A stretch of 64,000 nucleotides of DNA, taken from CBDCVY01 sp965223245 (GTDB lineage Bacteria; Nitrospinota; Nitrospinia; Nitrospinales; Nitrospinaceae). This document shows, piece after piece, positions 34,668 to 43,763 of this stretch (positions are counted from its first letter, which is position 1; each line of letters begins with the position of its first letter). The stretch spans positions 1,302,001 to 1,366,000 of the forward strand of contig CBDCVY010000013.1 in the NCBI GenBank assembly GCA_965223245.1, given 5' to 3'. The position numbers and the translations under genes are program-made. The notes under the pieces were generated by a model. That model was given only the letters and a program-made list of their open reading frames with translations. It was not told the origin of the DNA and did no database searches.

Positions 34668-34882
34668 ATTTCCCCTATTAATTAGGCGACCTTACCGATT
34701 TAGCAAATGATTTAATAAAAGGAAAATTATTACCGCTTTAATGGTAGATTTGACTTTTTTTGATTTTACCTCTTCTTTTAGGTAATGTATTTGGAGAATT
34801 CTACTCAAAACGTGGATAACTATTTTGTTTTTTCCTGAAAAATGAGTTTGTTATTTAAACTAAATTTCAACTCCAAAAGATA

Positions 34883-35668
34883 ATGAAAAAGGGATACAAG
34901 GGATTGGAAAAAGACCAAATCGATCTTTTATGGACTGGCGGTTGGGATTCGACTTTTCGTTTATTATTCTTACTATTAGTGGAGAAAAAAAGAGTACAAA
35001 CTCATTACATAATTGACGAAAGCCGGCCATCGTTTGAGTTTGAGATGAAAGCAATGTCTACTATTAAAGATGCTTTAATTGAACAATATCCTTTTACTAA
35101 GGATTTGATATTACCTACTGAAATAGTTCAATTATCTCAAATTAAACCGAACAAAGCACTTTGGGACATGTGGTGGCAGTTAGAAACTAAATACGAGATT
35201 GGGGTTCAATATGGTTGGATACCAAGATATGCTGATGAAAAAGGTTTACATGATTTAGAGTTTTGTTGGGAAAAAAGAGATGTTACGGGTGATTTTCTAA
35301 AAAAATATCAAAATCGTTTTGTGGGGGAGGGCCATAACTGCCGAGCTCAATACAATTCTTTAGAAGATGAAGTCAGTATTTTTAGATACTTTTGTTTTCC
35401 AACCTTGCATTTATCAAAAATAGATATGGAAAAAATCGCAAAGGAAAAGGGATTTTTAGATATTTTGAAAATGACCTGGTTTTGCCACACTCCCAATAAA
35501 AATGGACAACCTTGTGAGACATGTGTTCCTTGTACTGTGGCCAGAAAAAGTGGCCATTCTCATGGATTGCCAAAGACTAATTTTGTGAGGGATTTGTATA
35601 TAAAGACTGTTACGAAATTAAATAATTATGCCAGGAGAATTCAGCGAAAAATATTCAATGTAACTTGA
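34883..35668 (+). CDS. QueC-like PP-loop ATPase of unknown specificity
   Basis: A 261-residue protein with an N-terminal PP-loop (LLWTGGWDSTFRLL, about residues 14-27), the adenylating ATP-binding motif of the N-type ATP pyrophosphatase family. The C-terminal CHTPNKNGQPCETCVPC (about 214-230) matches the cysteine cluster that holds zinc in QueC (7-cyano-7-deazaguanine synthase). Many other QueC residues differ and no queCDEF gene is adjacent, so the substrate may be different. A terminator lies about 215 bases upstream, so it has its own promoter. It is convergent with the DUF1611 gene. Confidence 0.65.
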   Translation: MKKGYKGLEKDQIDLLWTGGWDSTFRLLFLLLVEKKRVQTHYIIDESRPSFEFEMKAMSTIKDALIEQYPFTKDLILPTEIVQLSQIKPNKALWDMWWQLETKYEIGVQYGWIPRYADEKGLHDLEFCWEKRDVTGDFLKKYQNRFVGEGHNCRAQYNSLEDEVSIFRYFCFPTLHLSKIDMEKIAKEKGFLDILKMTWFCHTPNKNGQPCETCVPCTVARKSGHSHGLPKTNFVRDLYIKTVTKLNNYARRIQRKIFNVT

Positions 35669-35695
35669 TCTTTCCTTCCTAGAATAATCTTAGTT

Positions 35696-36757
35696 TTAAT
35701 TTATCAAATCTTTTAATATTTCTACTAATTCTTCAACACCTGATTCTAGAGGGCAAACAACTGGACGGCCAACTTTAGCCATCAGTTGTTGTTGTTCAAA
35801 TAGCAGTTCTTCGGGTGGCAAGTTTTCGGTATTTAAACAGATGCCTATTACCTCCGCTCCATAAGCTTCAATAAGATTGATCTCACTTTCAAGGGAAGGG
35901 ATTTCTAACTTTAAATCTTCACTACCGCAAAAATATTTCCGGCGAGAAGCATGTTGTAGAATTACTGCCTTTGCATTTCCTGAAAGAATAAACTCAGCAC
36001 CTGCTGGGCCTGAGGGGTTACGTAAGGAAGCCTGACCTTCAATTAAAATGATTTCAGGCTGCTCCTGCTGCCAACATTCATAAATACAATGCTCGATTTC
36101 ACCACTTACAAAATCATTAGGTGTGGCATCAAAGATAAATCCATAATTTCCTCCCTGCAGCCAGCCGGTTTGCCCCGTATAAATCATTTCAGCGCGAACG
36201 CTATGTTGTTTCAGCTCTTCCAATAATAGGCGAGTGGTTGTTCTTTTCCCGAGAACACAATCTGTACCGAGTACAGCAACAATGGGACATTTGACTTGTA
36301 AAATTTTCCCCTCCCAAAATTTTAATTCATTTTTTCTATTTGGTTTTCGAATATCTAAAAGTTCTACTCCGTTTTGTTTGGCGAGTTTTGAGAGAGCAGG
36401 GTTATCATTTAAAAACTGATGAAGTCCGTTAATTATGGAGAGGCCGGAAGAAATGGCATCTTCAAAAATTTGATTCAAATAATCAGGAATTATTCCTCCA
36501 TGAGTGACTATACCGGTAATACAATAGTCTGGTTTTATTTGTAATTCTTGTAAAGCATGTTGGATATTTTTAAAAATGGGGATTTCTTGACATCCAGGAA
36601 CAAGTTCATTTAGATTTTTACCAACAGAAGCTGGGTCAATAACTCCAACAATATTGAAACGTTCACAATATCGAATCAAGCCATGTGCAGTTTTCCCATA
36701 GACAGTCTGTAAATTGTCATGAGCGATTATAAGAGCATTTTTTTTCATAAACTGCAT
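35696..36757 (-). CDS. DUF1611 family P-loop protein
   Basis: A 353-residue protein with an N-terminal Rossmann-like domain (about residues 1-135) and a C-terminal P-loop domain (AVLGTDCVLGKRTTTRLLL near 157-175). ILIEGQASLRNPSGPAGAE lies in its second half. This is the DUF1611 architecture. Some members are D-glutamate N-acetyltransferases or take part in amino-acid modification, but I cannot assign this one. An alternative ATG at 36748 would shorten it by three residues. It ends 27 bases from the convergent PP-loop gene. Confidence 0.75.
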   Translation of the reverse strand: MQFMKKNALIIAHDNLQTVYGKTAHGLIRYCERFNIVGVIDPASVGKNLNELVPGCQEIPIFKNIQHALQELQIKPDYCITGIVTHGGIIPDYLNQIFEDAISSGLSIINGLHQFLNDNPALSKLAKQNGVELLDIRKPNRKNELKFWEGKILQVKCPIVAVLGTDCVLGKRTTTRLLLEELKQHSVRAEMIYTGQTGWLQGGNYGFIFDATPNDFVSGEIEHCIYECWQQEQPEIILIEGQASLRNPSGPAGAEFILSGNAKAVILQHASRRKYFCGSEDLKLEIPSLESEINLIEAYGAEVIGICLNTENLPPEELLFEQQQLMAKVGRPVVCPLESGVEELVEILKDLIN

Positions 36758-36986
36758 TAAAGGAATAATTTTATAAAGATTCCAAGTGCCAGGAAAAATT
36801 TAAATAAAAATTTTACTTATAACATTTTATAAAAAAATCAAAAGTAAAATTCTTGAAATTTAGTCAAAATTTAAATATCACTGGAAAATAAATTTTAAAC
36901 ATAAAATTAAATTTTTTTGGAAGAATAGGGAGGAAAGTTAGTTTTAAAGGAAATCAATTTGCAAGTCTGTACTTGTTTTGTGGGAA

Positions 36987-37526
36987 CTAGGTAATGGTTT
37001 CATTTTTTAATTTTTGAATTATCATTTTGACTGACAAAATGGCGCCAAATCCAAATAGAAGAATAGGTAAAATCCCCATAAAGTCTTTTTTGAAAAATAA
37101 AATCCAAAAGCCACTAATTGCAAACAAAACGGAAATTATTCCCATTAAAATTAGGGTAGGTAGATTATAAAGCTTTAAAATTTTATTTTGGGCTTCAGAA
37201 AGCTTTAATTTTTCATTTGTTTTAGTTGAGTTTTTTGTAAGACTCTTTATTTTATAAAAATTATAAATGTAATAAAACGGAAGCAGGGAAATAAGTAGCA
37301 ATAATCCCATTCCAATTATTACTTGTAGGAATATAAAGGTTGGAAAAACTATTTTATAAATGATCCAATAGGAATCTCTATAATACTTTTTGATCTTATC
37401 TAATTTTTCTTGGGATTCTATAATATAACCAGATCCCCAAATTCCCCTCGGAAAAAATAGAATATTTCCTGAATCATCTTTTTTAAAATGAACCTCGGTT
37501 AAACCATCAAAAAAACTCATATCCAT
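36987..37526 (-). CDS. Membrane protein of unknown function
   Basis: A 179-residue protein with a soluble N-terminus (VHFKKDDSGNILFFPRGIWG, a pattern seen in small uncharacterised membrane proteins). Hydrophobic segments lie at about residues 53-90, 122-143 and 148-168. No family is recognised. It is preceded by an AT-rich gap of about 110 bases and followed by about 230 bases of spacer (36758-36986). Confidence 0.55.
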   Translation of the reverse strand: MDMSFFDGLTEVHFKKDDSGNILFFPRGIWGSGYIIESQEKLDKIKKYYRDSYWIIYKIVFPTFIFLQVIIGMGLLLLISLLPFYYIYNFYKIKSLTKNSTKTNEKLKLSEAQNKILKLYNLPTLILMGIISVLFAISGFWILFFKKDFMGILPILLFGFGAILSVKMIIQKLKNETIT

Positions 37527-37636
37527 CCTGTATTTACAATGGAAGCTATTTTAAAAATTTTATGGATTATGGCATTTGATTTTGGAAAGGGTCTCAATAG
37601 ATAGGCTATATAGCTTTAATAAACTAAGGCATAGAA

Positions 37637-38242
37637 TTAAAATGAATTCTCCTTTATCAACTCAGTTAATGGCAATTGTCCGGGTTTTGGCCAGGGATCT
37701 TTAGTTCCTTTTCCAATTGCTATCATTGGGCCCATCACGTGATCCTCAGGTAAATTAATTAGTTCTGCAACCTTTTCAATATCAAAACCAATCATGGGGC
37801 AAGAATCATAACCCATTCCTTTGGCTGTTAGCATTATAGTTTGCATCGCCATTCCGATGGAACGTTGGGCTTCATCGCGTTGTAACCATTCCCGTCCTTC
37901 ATGAAAAGGACTCATCCAATTAACCAAAAGCTCCGCTACTTCTTTAGGTGCGTTTTGCCAATAGCGCTCAGGTTGTTTTTGCCAAGCTTTCATATCTGCT
38001 GTCATGAGGATAAGTAAAGAAGCATCTGTCATTTGAGCTTGGTCATTCCCAAATTCAGTACGTATTTTCTTTCTTAATTCGGGGTCGCGAAGAATTACAA
38101 AACGCCAATGTTGAATATTAAAACTAGTAGGAGCTTGAATTGCGGCTTCAAAAATTTTAATCTCTTCCTCTGCGGATAATTTGTGTTGAGGATCGAAATG
38201 TTTTACGGCTCGTCGTTGGTAAATAGCATCAAATATATTCAT
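37637..38242 (-). CDS. Nitroreductase-family FMN oxidoreductase
   Basis: A 201-residue flavin reductase of the nitroreductase fold. The markers are the N-terminal RRAVKHFDP, the FMN-binding APTSFNIQHWRFVIL (about residues 35-50), SIGMAMQTIMLTAKGMGYDSCPMIGF and the C-terminal MIAIGKG. It reduces nitro compounds, quinones or flavins with NAD(P)H. It follows the aldehyde dehydrogenase gene by about 50 bases on the same strand, and stretches of it are also somewhat GC-richer than the window average. Confidence 0.9.
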   Translation of the reverse strand: MNIFDAIYQRRAVKHFDPQHKLSAEEEIKIFEAAIQAPTSFNIQHWRFVILRDPELRKKIRTEFGNDQAQMTDASLLILMTADMKAWQKQPERYWQNAPKEVAELLVNWMSPFHEGREWLQRDEAQRSIGMAMQTIMLTAKGMGYDSCPMIGFDIEKVAELINLPEDHVMGPMIAIGKGTKDPWPKPGQLPLTELIKENSF

Positions 38243-38295
38243 TAATAAACTCCACTTATTTGGAATAAACTTAAAAATAATATTTCGATCAGGTC

Positions 38296-39807
38296 TCAGT
38301 GTAACTGAACAATCACGTTTTTGATTTGCGTATAATTTTCGAGTGCATGGAGACTCATTTCTCGACCATATCCACTCTGTTTGTAACCGCCAAAGGGTGC
38401 ATTAGCATCAAATATATTGTGACAGTTGACCCATACAGTGCCTGCTTTTAATCGAGCGGCTACTTTGTGAGCTTTGTTTATATCATTCGTCCAAACGCTA
38501 GCGGCCAATCCATAAATGGAATCATTGGCGCGGGTAACAATTTCATCGATATCTTCGAAAGGTGCCGCAACTAATACCGGACCGAAAATTTCTTCAGCAA
38601 CAATATTCATCTCATTGCGGATTCCAGTAAAAACGGTGGGCTGCACATAGCAACCTGATTTTAGTGAACCTGAAAACCGCTCTCCACCTGTAAGTACTTG
38701 GGCTCCCTGCTGTTTTCCGGAGTCGATATAACCCATCACCCGGTTTTGTTGTTCAGTGGAGACCAAAGGTCCCATTTCGGTATCTTCTGCCATACCGGGA
38801 CCGACCTTGATCTGCTTGGCTTTATCAGCCACACGCTCGACCAGTTCCTCGTAAACACTCTGATGTACCATCAAACGGGAACCCGCTGCACAGCATTGTC
38901 CATGATTGAAAAAGATAGCGCCCGCAACCCCGGAGGCAGCCAGTTCCATGTCTGCATCCGGAAATACGATTGACGGTGATTTGCCCCCTAGTTCCAGGGA
39001 AACTTTTTTAAGATTTCCCGCGGATGCTTTTACAATTTCGTGGCCCACTTCAGTACTTCCTGTAAAGGCCACCTTATCTACATCAGGATGACTTGCTAGA
39101 GCAGCTCCGGCATCGCCAAAACCAGTGATTATATTTACAACTCCTTTAGGAAAACCAGCCTCTTGAAATAAGTCAGCGAGACGGAGTGCGGAAAGAGGTG
39201 TTTGCTCGGCTGGCTTTAAAATGACACAATTTCCTGCTGCTAAGGCTACACCGAGTTTCCAGGCTGCCATAAGCAGTGGAAAATTCCATGGAATGATTTG
39301 TCCGACCACACCAATGGGTTCGCGACGGGTATAGTCGAAAAATTCGGCGCCAGGTGCATAGGGCACGGACAAGTCCAGGGTTTCTCCATGAATTTTTGTG
39401 GTTAATCCCGCGTAATAACGAAAGTGCTCTATGGTAAGCGGTACATCTGCGGCTCGAGCAATGGCCAGCGGCTTTCCGTTGTCCAAGGTTTCCAGTTGAG
39501 CAAATTCTTCCAAGTGTTGTTCAATCAGATCCGCGAATTTCCAAATCAGTTTTCCTCTTTCAGAAACAGTCATCTTCCGCCAGGGTCCCTCTTCAAAGGC
39601 ACGTCGGGCGGCTTGGACCGCGCGGTCGATATCTTCACTACTGCCTTTTGGAACGTGACACAAAACGGAAAGATCCGAAGGATCAGTGACTTCAAATGTT
39701 TCCCCAGAGGCTGAATCTACACGCTGGCCATCAATTAAAAGTTTCAAGGAAGAATTCAAAAATTGTCTAACTTCTTCATTGGTTTCTACTAACGTTGATG
39801 CTGTCAT
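38296..39807 (-). CDS. NAD-dependent aldehyde dehydrogenase
   Basis: A 503-residue ALDH superfamily enzyme. Visible motifs are IIPWNFPLLMAAWKL (about residue 165), KPAEQTPLSALRL, FTGSTEVGH, LELGGKSPSIVF (general base Glu), HGQCCAAGSRL (catalytic Cys) and EEIFGPVL. It resembles the betaine/phenylacetaldehyde-type ALDHs. Base composition is striking: several 60-base rows count to 50-55% GC against about 37% around it, which points to acquisition by transfer. The neighbouring nitroreductase may be a partner. Substrate cannot be told from the sequence. Confidence 0.92.
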   Translation of the reverse strand: MTASTLVETNEEVRQFLNSSLKLLIDGQRVDSASGETFEVTDPSDLSVLCHVPKGSSEDIDRAVQAARRAFEEGPWRKMTVSERGKLIWKFADLIEQHLEEFAQLETLDNGKPLAIARAADVPLTIEHFRYYAGLTTKIHGETLDLSVPYAPGAEFFDYTRREPIGVVGQIIPWNFPLLMAAWKLGVALAAGNCVILKPAEQTPLSALRLADLFQEAGFPKGVVNIITGFGDAGAALASHPDVDKVAFTGSTEVGHEIVKASAGNLKKVSLELGGKSPSIVFPDADMELAASGVAGAIFFNHGQCCAAGSRLMVHQSVYEELVERVADKAKQIKVGPGMAEDTEMGPLVSTEQQNRVMGYIDSGKQQGAQVLTGGERFSGSLKSGCYVQPTVFTGIRNEMNIVAEEIFGPVLVAAPFEDIDEIVTRANDSIYGLAASVWTNDINKAHKVAARLKAGTVWVNCHNIFDANAPFGGYKQSGYGREMSLHALENYTQIKNVIVQLH

Positions 39808-40003
39808 TTCAAATTTTCCAGATTTTTGAAGAATTAAAATTTTGTTTAAAAATATTGTTGATTCATATTTGTGACAAGGTTTTATTGAAAGGCTTGCTAT
39901 TTTTGACTTTGACAGTCCTTACTTTTCAAAATTTGGTTTAACAAAAATTAACTACAGATACTGATAATAAAAAGGAAGGAGTGTTTTTGTATATTAATTT
40001 TAC

Positions 40004-40080
40004 TGGTCGGGATGAGTGGATTTGAACCACCGACCCCTTCGTCCCGAACGAAGTGCGCTGCCAGACTGCGCTACATCCCG
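40004..40080 (-). tRNA. tRNA-Pro (anticodon CGG)
   Basis: A 77-base cloverleaf on the minus strand, running from 40080 to 40004 and ending in an encoded CCA. The acceptor arms pair CGGGATG with CATCCCG. The anticodon arm CTTCG-TTCGGGA-CGAAG gives anticodon CGG, reading the proline codon CCG. The T-arm carries GGTTCAAATCC. It lies about 31 bases downstream of the FmdB-like gene and may be co-transcribed with it and cmoA. Confidence 0.96.
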
Positions 40081-40111
40081 ATTCAGTTTTGGCAATCGCC
40101 TAAAAATAATT

Positions 40112-40297
40112 CTATTTATCCCAAACGTAACGGTTAATACTTTCTGATGTAAATGACTGGTTCGTTACATTGCGACTAACGTCTTTAGATTTCTTACACT
40201 TTGGACAATTAATTTTTTTGTTGCCAACCTCAGAAATTTTCATTTCTACAACAAAGTCGTGGCTGCATTTTTTGCAAGTATGATCATACTGTGGCAT
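40112..40297 (-). CDS. FmdB-family zinc-ribbon protein
   Basis: A 61-residue protein starting MPQYDHTCKKCSHDF with a second CxxC in CPKCKKSKDV. This is the FmdB_reg zinc-ribbon pattern, named after a regulator of formamide metabolism but mostly uncharacterised. The ATG at 40297 has GAGG six bases upstream; upstream in-frame codons would add an unrelated 26-residue leader and are rejected. It lies between cmoA and tRNA-Pro. Confidence 0.85.
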   Translation of the reverse strand: MPQYDHTCKKCSHDFVVEMKISEVGNKKINCPKCKKSKDVSRNVTNQSFTSESINRYVWDK

Positions 40298-40381
40298 AAA
40301 TTTCCTCGAAAAAACCCCAGCATACAAAACTCTAAACTGTATTTCAATGTATATACACAAACTTGAGTTAACCAAAATAAA

Positions 40382-41116
40382 TCAAGACTTTATAGCTACC
40401 CAACCGGCAAAATTAAACCATTTAAAAAACAGGTCGACCTTATTAAACCCTGCTTTTTTCAACAGGGTAAAATTCTTATCAACGGTCAAAGGAACCAATA
40501 CATTTTCCAATGCTTCTCGCTTTCGAGAAATTTCCATTCGAGAATAGCCTTTTGTTCGTTTAAATTTGTGATATTGTTCTAAGTAAGTTGTCTCCATATC
40601 GGGAGTTTCAGCTACAACTTTTTCAATTAAAATAAGGCCGCCATTAGAATTTAAACTTTTATGAATTCTTCGGAGCAGGGCAGGGCGGCCTTTTGGCGGG
40701 ACGAACTGTAAAGTATAATTTAATAGAACAACGCTAGCGTTTTCTATTGGAAAGTTGTCTTTCAAGTTGAACTCAAGCAATTCACAAACGTTTATGTAGT
40801 CTTTTAATTTTCGTTTAGCTTTTTTTAGCATAGGCAAAGAATTGTCCACACCAATAAATTGAGCATTATTCTTTTTCGGCAATACTTGTGCAAGTTGCTT
40901 GATTAATGTTCCAGTCGAACACCCTAAATCATAGATTGCCGTATTGGGTTGATGAATTTGTCTGGAAAGCTCTATTGCCATTTTCTGACTTTCTTTATAA
41001 AAGGGAATACTTCTTTCCAGCATATTGTCAAACACACGGGCAACAGATTCGTCGAATTTGAAAACGGAAGGTGGATTGGTTCGATTAAATAAATCGTCTT
41101 TTTTTCTGGGAGACAT
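40382..41116 (-). CDS. cmoA: Carboxy-S-adenosyl-L-methionine synthase
   Basis: A 244-residue class I methyltransferase-fold enzyme that makes carboxy-SAM from SAM and prephenate for cmo5U modification at tRNA wobble position 34. The SAM site YDLGCSTGTLI is near residues 64-74, and VLLNYTLQFVPP and EKVVAETPDMETTYLEQYHKFKRTKGYS are typical of CmoA. CmoB, which uses the product, is not in the window. It lies about 70 bases downstream of leuA. Confidence 0.9.
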   Translation of the reverse strand: MSPRKKDDLFNRTNPPSVFKFDESVARVFDNMLERSIPFYKESQKMAIELSRQIHQPNTAIYDLGCSTGTLIKQLAQVLPKKNNAQFIGVDNSLPMLKKAKRKLKDYINVCELLEFNLKDNFPIENASVVLLNYTLQFVPPKGRPALLRRIHKSLNSNGGLILIEKVVAETPDMETTYLEQYHKFKRTKGYSRMEISRKREALENVLVPLTVDKNFTLLKKAGFNKVDLFFKWFNFAGWVAIKS

Positions 41117-41186
41117 GAGGGAAGATTCAAATTAAAAAATTTAAGTTTGTTGGGTGCTAATATTGGTTTGAAAAAATGATTTTCAA

Positions 41187-42746
41187 TTAAGGTCCTTCTA
41201 TGGAACTTCCCTCAACCGGACCTGATTTCGGATTAATCAAAAGTTTGTTAACCGCATTTACATAAGCTTCGCCACTGGCTTCAATGGTATTGACACCGGT
41301 CCCTTTGCCAAGTATTTCACGGTTTTCATATAAAACACGTACAGTGACTTCCCCTTGGGCATCTTTTCCTTTAGTTTTGGACATCACTTGATAGTCAAGT
41401 AATTTGCAAGTCATTCCGGTTATTCTATCTATCGCATTGTAAATTGCATCTATGGGACCATCTCCGTTACCTTTTGCGGAATGTTCATTACCATCACGAC
41501 TTTTCAGAATGACATTTGCTTGTGGCATGATTCCACTTTCGAAAGAACCTTCAATTTTAACCAGTGAGTAAGTATTCAGATCTTCGTCTGTGAATTTTCT
41601 TTTTTGAATAAGTGCAATTATATCTTCATCAAATACTTCTTTTTTCTCATCAGCTAATACTTTAAAATCAGAGAACACTTCATCAAGTTCATCGGTAGAA
41701 ATTTTAAAACCCATTTGCGAAATTTTTTTGGAAAGCGCGTTTCGTCCAGAATGTTTACCCATTACCAACTCTGAACTATCCAGTCCAATGTCATTAGGAT
41801 TCATAATCTCATAAGTATCTTTCTTCTTAAGGAACCCATCTTGATGAACGCCTGATTCATGAGAGAACGCATTTTTTCCTACTATGGCCTTATTGCGTTG
41901 GACAAAAAATCCCGTAAGGCTGCTAACCAGGCGGCTACAGGCCATAATATGTTTTGTGTCAATATCTGAATGAATTCCGAAAAAATCCTTTCGAGTTTTT
42001 AACGCCATGACAATTTCTTCCATAGCTGCATTCCCGGCGCGTTCTCCTATCCCATTAATTGTGCATTCTACTTGCCGGGCTCCAGCTTTGATTGCGGCCA
42101 ATGAATTTGCAACGGCCAGACCTAAATCATTATGACAGTGAACACTGATAATAGCTTGTTCAATATTTCGAACTTGTTCTTTTAAAAATCGAATTAAGTT
42201 CGAAAATTGTTCCGGCACTGAATATCCCACTGTGTCTGGAATATTTACGGTAGTCGCCCCTGAATCAATAACTGCTTCCACCACCTCCGCGAGGAAATCT
42301 TGCTCAGTTCTAGAAGCATCTTCGGGTGAAAACTCTATGTCATCACAAAACTTTTTGCCGAACTTAATAGCTTCCACTGCCATTTTAATTACTTCGCTCT
42401 TATCTTTCTGAAGTTTGAAATCACGATGTGTTTTAGATGTAGAAAGAAAAATATGTATTCTAGGTTTTTCTGCTTTTTCCAAGGCACGTGCTGCGGCCGA
42501 AATATCTTTTTCCAATGCTCTGGCTAATCCTGCGACAGAGGATCCTCTGATTTCATTAGCAATTTGTTGAACCGATTCGAAGTCACCAGGGGAAGCGATC
42601 GGAAAACCGGCTTCGATAACGTCTACATTTAATAGGGCCAGCTGCCTAGCAATTTCCAGCTTTTCCTTGTTGTTCATGCTGGCTCCGGGGCATTGTTCTC
42701 CGTCCCTCAAAGTGGTATCAAATATAATAAGTTTTTCTGATGACAT
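41187..42746 (-). CDS. leuA: 2-isopropylmalate synthase
   Basis: A 519-residue enzyme condensing acetyl-CoA with 2-oxoisovalerate, the first step of leucine synthesis. It has a DRE-TIM barrel with DTTLRDGEQCPGASM at the N-terminus, the VHCHNDLGLAVANSL metal-binding motif near residue 200 and GIGERAGNAAMEE. A C-terminal leucine-binding regulatory domain lies at about residues 385-510. The ATG at 42746 is chosen; a TTG at 42764 would add six residues. It follows a degenerate paralog by 57 bases on the same strand. Confidence 0.95.
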   Translation of the reverse strand: MSSEKLIIFDTTLRDGEQCPGASMNNKEKLEIARQLALLNVDVIEAGFPIASPGDFESVQQIANEIRGSSVAGLARALEKDISAAARALEKAEKPRIHIFLSTSKTHRDFKLQKDKSEVIKMAVEAIKFGKKFCDDIEFSPEDASRTEQDFLAEVVEAVIDSGATTVNIPDTVGYSVPEQFSNLIRFLKEQVRNIEQAIISVHCHNDLGLAVANSLAAIKAGARQVECTINGIGERAGNAAMEEIVMALKTRKDFFGIHSDIDTKHIMACSRLVSSLTGFFVQRNKAIVGKNAFSHESGVHQDGFLKKKDTYEIMNPNDIGLDSSELVMGKHSGRNALSKKISQMGFKISTDELDEVFSDFKVLADEKKEVFDEDIIALIQKRKFTDEDLNTYSLVKIEGSFESGIMPQANVILKSRDGNEHSAKGNGDGPIDAIYNAIDRITGMTCKLLDYQVMSKTKGKDAQGEVTVRVLYENREILGKGTGVNTIEASGEAYVNAVNKLLINPKSGPVEGSSIEGP

Positions 42747-42803
42747 AGATAAAGTGTTGTTCAATAATTTGGGTTTGATGTTGTCTTGATTCGCTTTAAT
42801 TTA

Positions 42804-43742
42804 TTATGTGGATAAACCTATATCCTTGGCGTTTATAATCTCATACCTTTCGTCTTTGGCAAACCCATTTCGAAAAATATCAGCATCATAATTTAACGCA
42901 TTTTTACCGACGATGGGTTTATTTGTGGGTATTGGAACTCCCGCTAAATCACTGACTAAATCACAGGAAGGTTTAAGAAGCTCCATCTTTATTTCTAAAT
43001 AGGTCTTAAAGTAAGATTTGTGAATTACATGGGTCATTACGATTTCTTCCAAAGCCGCATTCCCGGCGCGTTCTCCAATTCCATTGATGGTGCATTCCAC
43101 CTGTCGGGCTCCAGCCTTGATCGCAGCCAATGAATTTGCGACGGCCAGCCCCAAATCATTATGGCAATGTACACCGACGAGAAGGTCTTTTTTTAATTTT
43201 TTAACCTTTTCAATTAGCTGAGCGAATTGTTCAGGCATTACATATCCCAAAGTATCAGAAATATTTATTATCTTTACTCCTTCGTCGACGGCGACTTGGA
43301 CCATTTCTAATAAAACAGATTCAGAAATTCGAGTGGCATTATGCGGTGAAAACTGTATTTCTGAAAAATAGTTTTTTGCAATTCGAATACCGGCACTGAT
43401 CTTATTTAATAGCTCGTTTTTTTTTACATTGGATGAGGATGCATATAAATGTATGCGAGATTTTTTCGCTTTTTCAAGAGCTTTGGCGGTTAATTCAATA
43501 TCAGTTTGGTTCACCCGGGATAAACTACAAAGGATAGTGTTTTCTATTTTTTCAGATATTTTCTTAATAGTATTGAAATCGCCCTCTCCCGCTGCTGCAA
43601 ATCCCGCTTCAATAACGTCAACCTGTAACTCAGCGAGTTGTTGTGCAATGCGAACTTTGTCATCTAAAGAGAGAGAGGCTTCCAGTGATTTAATACCATC
43701 TCTTAATGTTGTATCTAAAATATATACTCGGTTGGAAATCAT
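42804..43742 (-). CDS. Truncated LeuA paralog without regulatory domain
   Basis: A 312-residue DRE-TIM barrel protein closely related to the LeuA next door. It stops just after YEIINAKDIGLST, where LeuA goes on with SSELVMGKHSGRNAL and the leucine-binding domain. The family signature LRDGxQ is broken: LeuA reads DTTLRDGEQCPG but this protein reads DTTLRDGIKSLE, so the conserved Gln is replaced by Lys. The HCHND metal motif is intact. It may be a pseudo-enzyme that modulates LeuA, an altered synthase (citramalate or homocitrate type), or decaying. It is 22 bases downstream of the AcuB-like gene. Confidence 0.8.
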   Translation of the reverse strand: MISNRVYILDTTLRDGIKSLEASLSLDDKVRIAQQLAELQVDVIEAGFAAAGEGDFNTIKKISEKIENTILCSLSRVNQTDIELTAKALEKAKKSRIHLYASSSNVKKNELLNKISAGIRIAKNYFSEIQFSPHNATRISESVLLEMVQVAVDEGVKIINISDTLGYVMPEQFAQLIEKVKKLKKDLLVGVHCHNDLGLAVANSLAAIKAGARQVECTINGIGERAGNAALEEIVMTHVIHKSYFKTYLEIKMELLKPSCDLVSDLAGVPIPTNKPIVGKNALNYDADIFRNGFAKDERYEIINAKDIGLST

Positions 43743-43763
43743 GAATAAAGGGAATATTAATAA

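Noticed and set aside
36758..36986. AT-rich stretch as a possible replication origin
   Set aside because: It has no DnaA boxes, and no origin-linked genes are near.
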